64,000 bases of DNA from Halalkalicoccus sp. NIPERK01 (GCF_030287405.1 NZ_JASVVV010000008.1:92631-156630); one strand, 5' to 3'; positions 27,879 through 37,752 are shown, counted from the first letter of the stretch. The notes: generated by a model not told the origin, from the sequence alone. Program-made: numbers and translations.

Positions 27879-29707
27879 GCCCCGTCGACCTGCTCACGAG
27901 CGTCCCGCCCGTGGTTCCGATCGTTCTGGCGGCCCTCGTCGTGGCGGTCGTCCCCCGTACGGCGGGCTACGCCGTCGGCGCGCTCGCGACGATCTACCTG
28001 TTCGCCGTCTCGCTGCTCACGCCGCCCGGGGAGTACCTCTCGGTGCTCTTTTTGGGCTTCGACGCCCAGCTGTTCGTCGCCGACGACTTCTCCCGGCTGC
28101 TGGGACTGGGCTTCGGCTTCCTGGGGACCGCCGCGGTGGCGTACGCCGCCTCGAGCGACCTCCCGCGGACGACGCTGGCGTTCGTCCTCTCGTACATCGC
28201 CTCGGTGGCGGGCGTGATCTTCGCGGGCGACTGGCTCACCCTCCTCTTTTTCTGGGAGCTGATGGCCGTCACGAGTACGGTCGTCGTCTGGGCCTACGGC
28301 GGCGACGCCGTCCGGGCGGGCTTCCGGTACGCCATCGCACACGGCACCGGGGGCGTGCTGTTGATCTGGGCGGTCGCCTGGCACTACGTCGAGACGGGCA
28401 GTCTCGCGCTCGAGGGTGGCATCGCCCCCGGCGCGCCCGCGTTGCTCGCGGTTCTCGGGATCGGCATCAACTGTGCCTTCATCGGGCTGCACACCTGGCT
28501 GCCCGACACCTACAAGCGCCCCCACATCGCCGCCTCGGTGTTCCTCTCGGTGTTCACCACGAAGAGTTCGGCGTACGTCCTCTATCAGGCGTTCCCCGAC
28601 GGCCACCTCTACATCGCCTACATGGGCGGGCTGATGGCAGTCTACGGCGCGACCTTCGCGCTGCTCCAACACGACATGCGCGCGCTGCTGTCCTACCACA
28701 TCCAGGCCCAGCTGGGCTACATCGTCGCGGGAATCGGGATCGGCAGCGCCATCGGGATCGCCGGCGCGATGGCCCACCTGTTCAACAACGTCCTGTTCAA
28801 GGCGCTGCTGTTCATGGCCGTCGGCGTCATCATCTATCGAACGGGAGAGGAGGACCTCTACGAACTGGGCGGGCTGTGGCGCGAGATGCCACTGACGGCG
28901 CTCGGCTACCTGTTCGGGGCGCTCTCGATCACGGCGATCCCGGGCTTCAACGGGTTCATCAGCAAGGGGATGATCCTCGACGCCGCCGATCCGCACTACT
29001 ACGGCGCGCCCGAGTACGAGGCGCTGTACTGGCTGCTCATGGCCGGGGCGGTCGGCACCCTGCTGTCGTTCATCAAACTGGGCTACTACGCCTTCCTCCA
29101 CGGGCCGGCGACGACCGACGTGAGGGACGCCAAACCCGGCCAGACGGTGGGGATGCTCTCGGTCGGTCTCGTCTGTCTCGGGGTCGGGGTCTTCTGGCCG
29201 GCGTTCGTCGACATCCTGCCGTTCTCGTCGGGGCTCGATCTGCACCCCTACAGTCCGGGCCACCTGACCGACTCCGCGTTGCTGGTGGCCGTCTCGGTGG
29301 TCGGCTTCGCGATCATCAGAAAACCCCTCTCGGCGCTCGGACACGTCCCCGACGTCGACCGGGTCCTCAACCCGCTGGTCTTCTACACCGGCCGGGTGAG
29401 CGTGCTCGCGATCACGGGGGCGTTCGCCGCGGTCGATCGAGTAGGGGTGGCGTTCGTCCGCGGGTGCTACTGGGTCGGCAACAACCCCGTGCTGGCGGTC
29501 GGGCGCGTCACCCGGCGGCTCCCGGCGTGGCTCGTCGGCGAACGAAGCCCCGCCAACGGGGGTTCGAGGGCGTCCTCGGACCGCCGATTCGACGGCGGCG
29601 AGGGCGTCGAACCCTCGCGGCTCTACCTGCGAACGACCATCGGCGGGACGATCATGCTGATCGTGCTGGCGCTCACGGTCGTGCTGTTCGTGCTGGTCTT
29701 CCTCTAG
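27875..29707 (+). CDS. Mrp-type antiporter, third NuoL/M/N-like subunit
   Basis: A 610-residue membrane protein, last gene of the Mrp operon. E128 in TM5 is kept (FFWELM), but the invariant TM7 lysine is replaced: the aligned segment reads GINCAFIGLHTWLP with N199 where the two paralogues have Lys. A TM8-type lysine remains in TTKSSAY. A C-terminal charged region and a final helix extend beyond the core. The lost lysine suggests a structural or modified role in proton transfer. The start overlaps the preceding stop by 4 bp (ATGA). Confidence 0.88.
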   Translation: MSPVDLLTSVPPVVPIVLAALVVAVVPRTAGYAVGALATIYLFAVSLLTPPGEYLSVLFLGFDAQLFVADDFSRLLGLGFGFLGTAAVAYAASSDLPRTTLAFVLSYIASVAGVIFAGDWLTLLFFWELMAVTSTVVVWAYGGDAVRAGFRYAIAHGTGGVLLIWAVAWHYVETGSLALEGGIAPGAPALLAVLGIGINCAFIGLHTWLPDTYKRPHIAASVFLSVFTTKSSAYVLYQAFPDGHLYIAYMGGLMAVYGATFALLQHDMRALLSYHIQAQLGYIVAGIGIGSAIGIAGAMAHLFNNVLFKALLFMAVGVIIYRTGEEDLYELGGLWREMPLTALGYLFGALSITAIPGFNGFISKGMILDAADPHYYGAPEYEALYWLLMAGAVGTLLSFIKLGYYAFLHGPATTDVRDAKPGQTVGMLSVGLVCLGVGVFWPAFVDILPFSSGLDLHPYSPGHLTDSALLVAVSVVGFAIIRKPLSALGHVPDVDRVLNPLVFYTGRVSVLAITGAFAAVDRVGVAFVRGCYWVGNNPVLAVGRVTRRLPAWLVGERSPANGGSRASSDRRFDGGEGVEPSRLYLRTTIGGTIMLIVLALTVVLFVLVFL

Positions 29708-29870
29708 AGCCTCTTTGTTCTCGGGTTTCCTCGCTCCTGTTAGTCGCTCGCCCACCTCTCCTCGAAAAAGACCGACACGGCTCCGCCGCGCCAATCCGTT
29801 TCCCGCAACTGGCCGCCCCCCACTACCGCTTCCCGGCGCTTTATCCTTCACCGGATCGACAGTGGGTCCA

Positions 29871-30257
29871 ATGCCAACGGAGCCACCCGCCGAGGGCGAC
29901 ACCCACACCCACGAGCGCACGTTCACCCCCGAGGACGTCCGGCGCTTCGGGGAGCTATCGGGCGACACCCAGCCCATCCACACCGATCCCGACGAGGAGG
30001 GGCGGCTGGTCGTTCAAGGGCTGCTGACGGCGACCATACCTACAAAAATCGGCGGCGACCTGGAGTTCCTCGCGCGGACGATGGAGTACGACTTCCGGCG
30101 GCCGGTCTACACGGGCGAGCGGATCACCTGCGAGTGGACGACCGAGTCGGTCGAAGAGCGCGAGGACCGCTACGAGGCGAGCGGGACGGCGGTCTGTCGC
30201 AACGAGGAGGGTACGATGGTGATGTCCGGGTACTTCGAGGGGCTGGTCTGGAAGTAG
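29871..30257 (+). CDS. MaoC-like hotdog-fold protein
   Basis: A 128-residue single hotdog domain. The hydratase motif [12 protein letters not shown] (30-41) keeps catalytic D32 and H37 of (R)-specific enoyl-CoA hydratases. The rest matches the family, ending in [15 protein letters not shown] strands. The likely role is hydration of enoyl-CoA or a related CoA thioester, but many such archaeal proteins are untested. I use the ATG 31 nt below a CTTTATCC box; the upstream part of the open frame is not conserved-looking. The hpt gene follows 46 bp downstream with its own box. Confidence 0.83.
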   Translation: MPTEPPAEGDTHTHERTFTPEDVRRFGELSGDTQPIHTDPDEEGRLVVQGLLTATIPTKIGGDLEFLARTMEYDFRRPVYTGERITCEWTTESVEEREDRYEASGTAVCRNEEGTMVMSGYFEGLVWK

Positions 30258-30303
30258 GCGGGACGGATCGGCAGGTTTTACTGGCGGATCGAGTAGATAC
30301 GAC

Positions 30304-30873
30304 ATGGATCAGTTGCGCCGGTCGCTGCAGGAGGCGCCGATCATCGAGAAGGACGGCTACCACTACTTCGTCCACCCGATCAGCGACGGGGTGCCGATGC
30401 TCGAACCGAGCCTCCTGCGCGAGATCGTCATCAGGATCATCCGCAAGGCGAGCCTCGAGGACGTCGACAAGATCGTCACGCCCGCGGCGATGGGCATCCA
30501 CATCTCGACGGCCGTCTCGCTGATGACCGACATTCCCCTCGTCGTGATCCGCAAGCGCCAGTACGGCCTCGAGGGGGAGGTCGCGCTCTTCCAGGAGACC
30601 GGCTACTCGGAGAACCAGATGTACATCAACGACGTGGAGGCGGGCGACCGCGTCCTCGTCCTCGACGACGTGCTCAGCACGGGCGGCACCCTCAAGGCGA
30701 TCACCGAGGCGCTCGAGGAGATCGGCGCGGAGGTCGAGGACGTCGTCGCGGTGATCAAGAAGGTCGGCGGCGAGAACAGACTGGACGACTCCCCGTACTC
30801 GGTCAAGACCCTGATCAACGTCGACGTCGTCGACGGCGAGGTGTGCGTCGTCGACGGGACCGGCGACGACTGA
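30304..30873 (+). CDS. hpt: hypoxanthine/guanine phosphoribosyltransferase (archaeal Hpt family)
   Basis: Purine salvage enzyme transferring phosphoribose from PRPP to hypoxanthine or guanine. It is 189 residues. The PRPP-binding loop [10 protein letters not shown] is at 120-129, preceded by [12 protein letters not shown], whose lysine and glutamate line the active site. The overall architecture resembles adenine phosphoribosyltransferase (APRT type), as is usual for archaeal Hpt, so base preference cannot be read from the sequence. A GGTTTTACT box about 27 nt upstream implies a leaderless transcript. Confidence 0.9.
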   Translation: MDQLRRSLQEAPIIEKDGYHYFVHPISDGVPMLEPSLLREIVIRIIRKASLEDVDKIVTPAAMGIHISTAVSLMTDIPLVVIRKRQYGLEGEVALFQETGYSENQMYINDVEAGDRVLVLDDVLSTGGTLKAITEALEEIGAEVEDVVAVIKKVGGENRLDDSPYSVKTLINVDVVDGEVCVVDGTGDD

Positions 30874-31238
30874 TCCGCGTGCCCGAAAGCCCGCGATCCG
30901 ACGGGTTCGGTTTCGTCTCGATCCGAGTTCCCGCACCACCCCGTTCCGGGCGACCGGCACCGCCACGCCGCGACCGAACCACCACGTTTCGAGGGCTGGA
31001 GAGCGTCCCACGCCCGGGGACGTCACCGAGTATTTAAAACGGGACCGCCGAGGGGCGTTCGCGATATACGATATGAATGAAGAGAAGCGATCGATTCGGT
31101 TCGTTTGTCCACGCTCGTCGCGCTTCTACTCGTATACCCGGATTTTTCTACGCCAGAGGACGGGTCGAAACGGACGCAAATGTTGCATATAACGAAAAAT
31201 CGACACACATATACGTGTATAATTTAAATAAAAACAGT
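30874..31238. other. 365-bp intergenic region with AT-rich leader before the peptide transporter
   Basis: No gene is seen. The first half is ordinary GC-rich DNA ending in a possible TATA box, GAGTATTTAAAACG (near 31029). The last 190 bp are strikingly AT-rich and contain several further TATA-like runs (ATATAC near 31209, TTTAAATA at 31223-31230). These may be multiple promoters and binding sites for the dpp-type operon. An in-frame extension of the binding-protein gene to 31077 runs through here but is not protein-like. Confidence 0.7.
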
Positions 31239-33197
31239 ATGGCAGAAGGTCACAATCTATCGGGTCGAGGCGTCGACCGGCGACGCCTGTTGCGGGGGCT
31301 GGGCGTCGCCGGCATCACGGGCGTTGCCGGCTGTCTCGGCGGTAACGGCGACGACGACGAGGACTCCAGCGGTCCGGAGGTCAGCGACCGCGAGGAGGTG
31401 GATTTCGCGAATCTACGGGAAGGCGGGACCCTGCGTGGGGCGGTCGGCGCGAACGTGGCCTCGTTCGATCCGCCCTACAGCACGGACACGACCTCGACGC
31501 AGGCACAGAACTTCATCTTCGAGCAGTTGATCACGTCCGACAGAAAGGGCAATTACTACCCATGGCTCGCAGAGAGCTACGAGTTGGTCGAGACTCAGGA
31601 CATCGACCGGACGGCCTACGCCGACTACATGACCAGCGTCGCCACCGGCGAGGAGGGCGCCCTCGAAACCGACGAGCAGGTGATCCTCCAGCACCCCGAG
31701 GACGATCCCTTAGAGAGCGACGAGGTCCGGGTCATTACGCCCGAGCAGGCGGCGGCGGCCGTCGACGACGGTACCTTCGGGATGCAGTATCGCTACCGGC
31801 TCCGACAGGGTGTCCAGTTCCACAACGGCGAGGAGTTGACCGCCGAGAACGTGGTCGCGAGCGTCGCCCGCTACGAGAACTCCGACGTCTCGGCCCAGAC
31901 GTTCGACTCGCTTCTGCACGCGCGGGCGGTCGACGAGTACACGGTCGACCTGTTCGCGCAGGTCCCCGACGCCGAGGCCGAGGGACAGCTTCCGGGAGTC
32001 TACATCTTCACGACCGAGCAGGCCGGCCTCGAGGACGGCGCGATCGACCCCCGACAGGGCAACGAGCCCATCGGGACCGGTCCCTACGTCTTCGAGGACT
32101 TCTCCGACGAGCAGTACTACGAACTCTCGAAGTTCGAGGACTACTGGGTCGAGGCCATGGGCGTCGACTCCATCGACTGGTTCGACGGCCCCGAGGAGTT
32201 CCCCGACGGCCCGCTCGTCGACGCGGTCGAGATGGAGATCGTCCCCGACGCCGCGAACCGGGCGGCCGCGCTCCGAAACGACGAGATCGACATCACGACC
32301 GGGCTGGCGACCGACACCCTCGACGAGTTCAACGCCGACGACGGGTTTACCGTCACCGGCATCGAAACCGGCGGGTACGAGTACATCCAGTATCCCGTTG
32401 GCATCGAACCGTGGGGCGACCAGCGCCTGCGCACCGCGGTCAACCACCTCGTCCCCCGCGAGAACATCGTCCAGAACGTCCTCAACGGGTGGGCGCGTCC
32501 GGCGTGGACGCCCATCCCCGAACTCGCGGAGGAATCGGGCACGACCGATCCCGAAGCCCTCGCGGAGGAGCTTCGCCCGTACAACGAGTACGACCCCGAG
32601 CGCGCGGGGGAGCTTCTGGACGAGGTCGGCGAGGACCTCGGGCTGGAGTACCCCCTCGAGGTCACCCTCGAAACCAACGCCGACAACCCCGACCGCGTGC
32701 AGATGGTCGAGTTGATCGCCGAGTCGATGGCCCAGACGGAGTACTTCGAGACGTCGGTCGAGACCTACGAGTGGAACGCCTACATCGCGCGGGTGCTCGA
32801 TCCCGAGTACCCCGACGGCGGGATCATCCCGTGTATCGGCCTCTCGGGGACGTTCAACCCCGAGAGCTTCTGCGATGCACTCCACGGCTCGGCGAACATC
32901 GGGCAGTGTTGTAACCTGACGGGAATCAGCGACCCCGAGTTCGACCGGCTGGTCGACGCCGCACGCTTCGACATCGCCGTCGTCGAGGACGAACGGCTCC
33001 GCGCCGAGCGCTACGACGAGATCTGGCGGCTGCTCGCCGACCGGCGCTACAGCTCGCTGACCCACTTCGACCTGATGACGGCCGTGAGCAACACCGACGT
33101 CATCGGCTTCGGCATCTACCCCTTCGACGAGGGGATCTACAGCTTCGGGCTGTACAGTCCGGCCGAGAGCCAGGCGATGTGGCTCGACCGCGAGTGA
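31239..33197 (+). CDS. ABC transporter substrate-binding lipoprotein, peptide/nickel family 5
   Basis: Extracellular solute-binding protein of the DppA/OppA family, 652 residues, delivering peptides or similar solutes to the permeases encoded next. A Tat motif (DRRRLLRG, 13-20) and lipobox VAGC (C32) indicate folded export and a lipid anchor. A short acidic spacer follows. Family segments include VQFHNGEELTAENV and EPIGTGPYVFEDF. The protein is longer than typical DppA (about 535), mostly through an insert around 100-180. I start at the ATG before AEGHN; the upstream in-frame ATG lies inside the AT-rich leader. Confidence 0.92.
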   Translation: MAEGHNLSGRGVDRRRLLRGLGVAGITGVAGCLGGNGDDDEDSSGPEVSDREEVDFANLREGGTLRGAVGANVASFDPPYSTDTTSTQAQNFIFEQLITSDRKGNYYPWLAESYELVETQDIDRTAYADYMTSVATGEEGALETDEQVILQHPEDDPLESDEVRVITPEQAAAAVDDGTFGMQYRYRLRQGVQFHNGEELTAENVVASVARYENSDVSAQTFDSLLHARAVDEYTVDLFAQVPDAEAEGQLPGVYIFTTEQAGLEDGAIDPRQGNEPIGTGPYVFEDFSDEQYYELSKFEDYWVEAMGVDSIDWFDGPEEFPDGPLVDAVEMEIVPDAANRAAALRNDEIDITTGLATDTLDEFNADDGFTVTGIETGGYEYIQYPVGIEPWGDQRLRTAVNHLVPRENIVQNVLNGWARPAWTPIPELAEESGTTDPEALAEELRPYNEYDPERAGELLDEVGEDLGLEYPLEVTLETNADNPDRVQMVELIAESMAQTEYFETSVETYEWNAYIARVLDPEYPDGGIIPCIGLSGTFNPESFCDALHGSANIGQCCNLTGISDPEFDRLVDAARFDIAVVEDERLRAERYDEIWRLLADRRYSSLTHFDLMTAVSNTDVIGFGIYPFDEGIYSFGLYSPAESQAMWLDRE

Positions 33198-33291
33198 TCG
33201 CGCCGACACACCGGTACGTGGCGACCGTGCCGACCAGTACAGCTACGACGACCGACCCCCAACGAACGACCAACGATACGATGACCGTGAT

Positions 33292-34248
33292 ATGAGTTTG
33301 CGACGTTTCGTACTGAATCGAGTGCTGTCGATCGTCCCGATCCTCTTCGGCGTCTCGGTGATCACCTTCGGGCTGGTTCACCTCACGCCGGGGGATCCGA
33401 TCAGCCAGATGGTCGCGCTGAACCCCGAGGTGACGGCGAGCCAGGAGGCCCAGCTCCGGGCGCGCTACGGGCTCGACGGCCCGGTCTGGCAGCAGTACCT
33501 GACGTGGATGGGCAACGTCCTGACGGGCGATTTCGGTACCGTCATCAGGACCAACCGCGAGGTCTCGGCGATCGTGCTGGCGCGCCTGCCCGAGACGATC
33601 GCGCTCGGGCTGTTCGGCTGGGTCTTCGCGCTGGTCATCGCGATCCCGACCGGGATCTACGCGGCGGTCAACAAGGACGCGTTCGGCGACACCCTCAGCC
33701 GATTCATCGCGCTGTCGGGCATCTCGATCCCGAACTTCTGGCTCGGGCTGATGTTGATTCTCGTGGGGGCGCTCTGGCTCGGCTGGTGGCCGGTGCTCGC
33801 ACCCTCCCGACTCCCGCTGTACCACCCCGAGATGCTGTGGTACCTGATCCTGCCCGGACTCACCATTGGGACCGCCGCGGCGGCCTCGATCATGCGGGTG
33901 ATGCGCACCTCGATGACCGAGGAGATGAACAAGGAGTACGTCACCGCCGCCCGCGCGAAGGGGCTTCCCGAGCGACAGGTCGTGCTCAAACACGTCCTGC
34001 GGAACTCGCTGATCTCGGTGGTGACGCTCGCGGCGACGCTGACGGCGGGGATCGTCGCCGGCTCGGTCGTCGTCGAGGTCGTCTTCAACTGGCCGGGGCT
34101 CGGCCGGGAGTTCGTTCAGGCGATCACCACCCGCGAGGTGAACCTCATCATGGCGATCACGCTGTTTACGGGCGTGTTCATCATCCTGGCGAACCTGCTT
34201 GCGGACGTCCTCTACGCGGTGCTCGACCCGCGGATCAGATACGATTAA
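33292..34248 (+). CDS. ABC transporter permease, DppB type
   Basis: The 318-residue first permease of the importer. It has the N-terminal helix typical of DppB (RRFVLNRVLSIVPILFGVSV), followed by a periplasmic-type loop with LTPGDP, then five more helices. The EAA loop that contacts the ATPases is EYVTAARAKGLPERQVVLKH (about 218-237). It begins 94 bp after the binding protein, and the second permease starts 2 bp after its stop. Confidence 0.93.
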   Translation: MSLRRFVLNRVLSIVPILFGVSVITFGLVHLTPGDPISQMVALNPEVTASQEAQLRARYGLDGPVWQQYLTWMGNVLTGDFGTVIRTNREVSAIVLARLPETIALGLFGWVFALVIAIPTGIYAAVNKDAFGDTLSRFIALSGISIPNFWLGLMLILVGALWLGWWPVLAPSRLPLYHPEMLWYLILPGLTIGTAAAASIMRVMRTSMTEEMNKEYVTAARAKGLPERQVVLKHVLRNSLISVVTLAATLTAGIVAGSVVVEVVFNWPGLGREFVQAITTREVNLIMAITLFTGVFIILANLLADVLYAVLDPRIRYD

Positions 34249-34250
34249 CC

Positions 34251-35285
34251 ATGGCTACGGAACGAGGCCGAATTCGGATCACCGGGTTCGACGCGGAGCG
34301 CGTCGAGGAGCGCGACCGCCTCTCGGACTGGGAAGCGGAGAGTGGAACGGGCACGCAAAGCCGGTGGCGCCGAGGGTTGCGCCGGTTCAAGCGCAACCGC
34401 TCGGCGATGCTCGGCGTCGCGATCGTCGTCGTCATGTCGTTGCTCGCGATCCTCTCGCGGCCGATCACCGTCGGGGGAGTGCTCGTCCAACCGATCTCGC
34501 TGGCCCCCCACGCGCCGACGGACATCCTCTACCTGCAGGACCCCTCGGCCGGGGTCTACGACCCGCCGTCGCTCGCCTACCCCATGGGGACCGACGGCTC
34601 GGGGCGCGACCTGTTCTCCCGACTGCTGTACGGCGGGCGTTTCAGCATCTCGATCGGGTTCATCGTGGTCGCGCTGACCGCCAGTTTCGGGGCGGTCTAC
34701 GGCGCCGTCTCGGGCTACTACGGCGGCTGGGTCGACGAGGTCATGATGCGGATCGTCGACACCATCTTCGCGTTCCCCGGCCTGGTCCTGGCGCTGATCA
34801 TCGTCGCCATCCTCGGCGGGGGCTACTGGCAACTCGTGCTCGCCTTTACCCTGTTCGGGTGGGCGGGCTACGGGCGACTCGTCCGAGGAGAGGTGCTCTC
34901 GATCAAGGAAAACGAGTACGTGCTGGCGGCCAAGGCGCTGGGGGCGAAGGACCGGTCGGTGATCCTCAGACACGTCATCCCGAACGCGATGCCGCCGCTG
35001 CTCGTGTTGGCCTCGCTCAACATCGGGACGGTCGTCATCGGGGTCGCCGCGCTCGGCTTCCTCGGTCTCGGACTGCCGCCGGGCACCGCCGAGTGGGGGA
35101 CGATGCTGGACGCGACCCGCGCGACGCTGATCCAGGGACCGGGCGGTGCGATTCCGTGGTGGGCGACGGTCTATCCGGGCCTTGCGATCTTCCTGTTCGT
35201 GATGTCGATGAACATGATCGGGGACGGCATCAACGACGCGCTCGACGCCCAGGAGACCGGCGTCGGACGCGGGGGTGAGGAGTGA
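34251..35285 (+). CDS. ABC transporter permease, DppC type
   Basis: The 344-residue second permease. A charged cytoplasmic N terminus of about 55 residues precedes the first helix. The DppC hallmark MGTDGSGRDLFSRLLYGGR and the EAA loop EYVLAAKALGAKDRSVILRH are both present, as is the C-terminal GLPPGTAEWG segment. Its TGA overlaps the ATG of the first ATPase gene. It forms a heterodimer with the preceding permease. Confidence 0.93.
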   Translation: MATERGRIRITGFDAERVEERDRLSDWEAESGTGTQSRWRRGLRRFKRNRSAMLGVAIVVVMSLLAILSRPITVGGVLVQPISLAPHAPTDILYLQDPSAGVYDPPSLAYPMGTDGSGRDLFSRLLYGGRFSISIGFIVVALTASFGAVYGAVSGYYGGWVDEVMMRIVDTIFAFPGLVLALIIVAILGGGYWQLVLAFTLFGWAGYGRLVRGEVLSIKENEYVLAAKALGAKDRSVILRHVIPNAMPPLLVLASLNIGTVVIGVAALGFLGLGLPPGTAEWGTMLDATRATLIQGPGGAIPWWATVYPGLAIFLFVMSMNMIGDGINDALDAQETGVGRGGEE

Positions 35286-36367
35286 TGGCGCTGCTCGAGG
35301 TCGAGGACCTGACCGTCGAGTTCTACACCGAGGAGGGCGTCGTCACCGCGGTCGAGGACCTCAGCTATCGGATCGAGCGCGGCGAGAAGTTCGGCGTCGT
35401 CGGCGAATCGGGGGCCGGAAAGAGCGTCACCGCCCTGTCGGTAATGCGCCTCATCGAGAGTCCCGGCCGGATCGCAAGCGGCGAGATCCGCTTCAAGGGC
35501 GAGGACGTCCTCGAAATGAGCGAGCGGGAGGTCAGGGACCTCCGGGGAACGGAGATGGCGATGGTCTTTCAGGACGCCCAGACCGCGCTCAATCCCGTCT
35601 ACACCGTCGGCGAGCAGATCGCCGAGGCGATCCGCCACCACCTCGACTACGACGACGAGGAGGCGAGAGAGCGAACCATCCAGTTGCTCGACGAGGTCGG
35701 CATTCCCGAGGCCGAGACCCGGTATTCGGACTATCCACACGAGTTCTCCGGCGGGATGCAACAGCGCGCGATCATCGCGATGGCACTGTCCTGTGATCCG
35801 GACCTGCTGATCGCCGACGAGCCGACGACGGCGCTGGACGTGACCATCGAGGCCCAGATCCTCGATCTCATCGAGGAACTCGCCGACGAGTTCGACGTGG
35901 CGGTCCAGCTCATCACCCACGATCTGGGCGTCATCGCGAAGGTCTGTGACCGCGTGATGGTGATGTACGCGGGCAAACCCGTCGAGAAGGCGCCCGTCGA
36001 GGAGCTGTACTACGACCCCAAACACCCCTACACGGTCGGGCTGATGAGTTCGATCCCGCGAGTGGGCGACGAGCGCGAGCGCCTCCGGACGATCCCGGGG
36101 ACGATGCCCGACCTCGTCGAACTGCCCCCTGGCTGTAGCTTCCACCCCCGGTGTCCGTACGCCGAGGAGGTCTGCACCCTCGAGGAGCCGCCGTTGCTCG
36201 ACCCCGAGACGGGGGCGGAGGCGACCGAGACGACCGCCCACTCGGCGGCCTGTCTGGAGTGGGCCGACAAACTGGAGGACGGCCTCGACTACGAGGTCGA
36301 GGTACAGGAACGGGACGACGAGAGCGGTCCCCGAAACCCCGCACGCGCGGAGGGAAACGATGACTGA
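35285..36367 (+). CDS. ABC transporter ATP-binding protein, DppD type
   Basis: A 360-residue ATPase powering the peptide importer. Walker A is GESGAGKS (about 39-46), the signature is FSGGMQQR, and Walker B is LLIADEPT. A C-terminal oligopeptide domain carries the cysteine cluster CSFHPRCPYAEEVC and a later AACL, which in DppD relatives can bind a [4Fe-4S] cluster. A GTG one codon earlier is an alternative start. Its end overlaps the second ATPase by 8 bp. Confidence 0.93.
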   Translation: MALLEVEDLTVEFYTEEGVVTAVEDLSYRIERGEKFGVVGESGAGKSVTALSVMRLIESPGRIASGEIRFKGEDVLEMSEREVRDLRGTEMAMVFQDAQTALNPVYTVGEQIAEAIRHHLDYDDEEARERTIQLLDEVGIPEAETRYSDYPHEFSGGMQQRAIIAMALSCDPDLLIADEPTTALDVTIEAQILDLIEELADEFDVAVQLITHDLGVIAKVCDRVMVMYAGKPVEKAPVEELYYDPKHPYTVGLMSSIPRVGDERERLRTIPGTMPDLVELPPGCSFHPRCPYAEEVCTLEEPPLLDPETGAEATETTAHSAACLEWADKLEDGLDYEVEVQERDDESGPRNPARAEGNDD

Positions 36368-37709
36368 GCGGGGCAAGGAGCCGATCCTCCGGGTCGAGAA
36401 CCTGAAGAAGTACTACGACACCTCCGGCGGGTTCGTCGACACCCTGCTCGGCCGCGGCGGGACGGTGAAGGCGGTCGACGGGGTCGACCTCGAACTCCAC
36501 GGGGGCGAAACCCTCGGGATCGTCGGCGAGAGCGGCTGTGGCAAGACCACGCTGGGCCGGGCGCTCCTCAGGCTGATCGAGCCGACCGGAGGGGCGGTGT
36601 ACTACCGCGGCGAGGAGGTCACTGCCCTGTCGAGCGGGCGCCTGCGCGAACTCCGGACGGACCTCCAGTACGTCTTTCAGGACCCGTTTTCGAGCCTCAA
36701 CCCCCGGCTGACCGTCGGCGACATCGTCGGCGAACCGCTCGACATCCACGGCATCGCCTCGGACGCGGATCGAACCGAGCGGATCTACGAGCTGCTCGAA
36801 ACCGTCGGGTTGAACCCGAGCCACGCGAACCGCTACCCGCACGAGTTCTCCGGGGGTCAGCGCCAGCGGATCGGCATCGCCCGCGCGCTCGCGGTCGACC
36901 CGGAGGTCATCGTCTGTGACGAACCGGTCAGCGCGCTCGACGTCTCGGTGCAGGCCCAGATCCTCAACCTGCTCGAGGACCTCCAGAAGGAGTTCGGGCT
37001 TTCCTATATTTTCATCGCCCACGACCTGAGCGTCGTCGAGCACATCTCGGATCGGGTCGCGGTGATGTACCTCGGGAGGGTCGCCGAAACCGGGACGACC
37101 GAGGAGGTGTTCTCGCCGCCGCACCACCCCTACACCGAGGCGTTGCTCTCGGCGATCCCCGAACCCGACCCCCTCTGGGAGGGCGAGCAGGTTCTCCTCC
37201 CGGGGACGGTCCCCTCGCCGACCGACCCCCCCTCGGGCTGTCGGTTCCACACGCGCTGTCCCCGCGTCATCCGGCCCGCCGAGTACGACCTCGACGGGGA
37301 CGAGTGGCGCTCGCTGCTCGATCTCAAACTGCGCGTCGCGGACGCGGAGGGTCTCGAATCGCTCACCGCGACCGACGGTCCGAGCGGGGAGCGGACGGAC
37401 CCGAGCGAGGCGTCGAGGGAACGGCTGAACGAACTGGTTCGATCGGAGTTCGACCTCCCGCGAGGGCTTTCCGATCCACACGCGGAGGGGGCGCTCTCGG
37501 GGGCGATCGACGCGCTCCACGCCGGGGACGTCGACGGGGCGTCCGACCGCCTCGAATCGGCGTTCGTCTCGCCCTGCGAGCGGGACGAACCGGAACCCAT
37601 CCGAACCGGCGAGAGCCACCGGATCGCGTGTCACCTCTACGACGAGCGCTACGACGCCGGCCGGCCCGAGTCGTTCGCGGCGGGGACGGACGCCTCCGCG
37701 GACGACTGA
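36360..37709 (+). CDS. ABC transporter ATP-binding protein, DppF type, with C-terminal extension
   Basis: The second ATPase of the importer, 449 residues. Walker A GESGCGKT, signature FSGGQRQR and Walker B VIVCDEPV are intact, and the oligopeptide domain has CRFHTRCP. DppF proteins usually stop at about 320-340 residues; here roughly 110 more, acidic and apparently helical, follow. That tail (about 335-449) includes [20 protein letters not shown] and a final [12 protein letters not shown] segment that resembles the normal DppF C terminus displaced outward. The extension therefore looks like an insertion between the cysteine motif and the end. Confidence 0.92.
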   Translation: MTERGKEPILRVENLKKYYDTSGGFVDTLLGRGGTVKAVDGVDLELHGGETLGIVGESGCGKTTLGRALLRLIEPTGGAVYYRGEEVTALSSGRLRELRTDLQYVFQDPFSSLNPRLTVGDIVGEPLDIHGIASDADRTERIYELLETVGLNPSHANRYPHEFSGGQRQRIGIARALAVDPEVIVCDEPVSALDVSVQAQILNLLEDLQKEFGLSYIFIAHDLSVVEHISDRVAVMYLGRVAETGTTEEVFSPPHHPYTEALLSAIPEPDPLWEGEQVLLPGTVPSPTDPPSGCRFHTRCPRVIRPAEYDLDGDEWRSLLDLKLRVADAEGLESLTATDGPSGERTDPSEASRERLNELVRSEFDLPRGLSDPHAEGALSGAIDALHAGDVDGASDRLESAFVSPCERDEPEPIRTGESHRIACHLYDERYDAGRPESFAAGTDASADD

Positions 37710-37752
37710 CCGCGACCCAACGTTTTAGTCGGTCTACCGCCTGTCGGCGACA

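Noticed and set aside
27839..29983. 714-codon open frame opposite the third Mrp subunit
   Set aside because: Antisense shadow. Its translation is Arg/Glu/Gln-rich and unstructured, while the plus-strand frame is a clear membrane protein.
31077..31238. 54-codon N-terminal extension of the peptide-binding protein
   Set aside because: The DNA is AT-rich and promoter-like. The extension would bury the Tat signal far from the N terminus.
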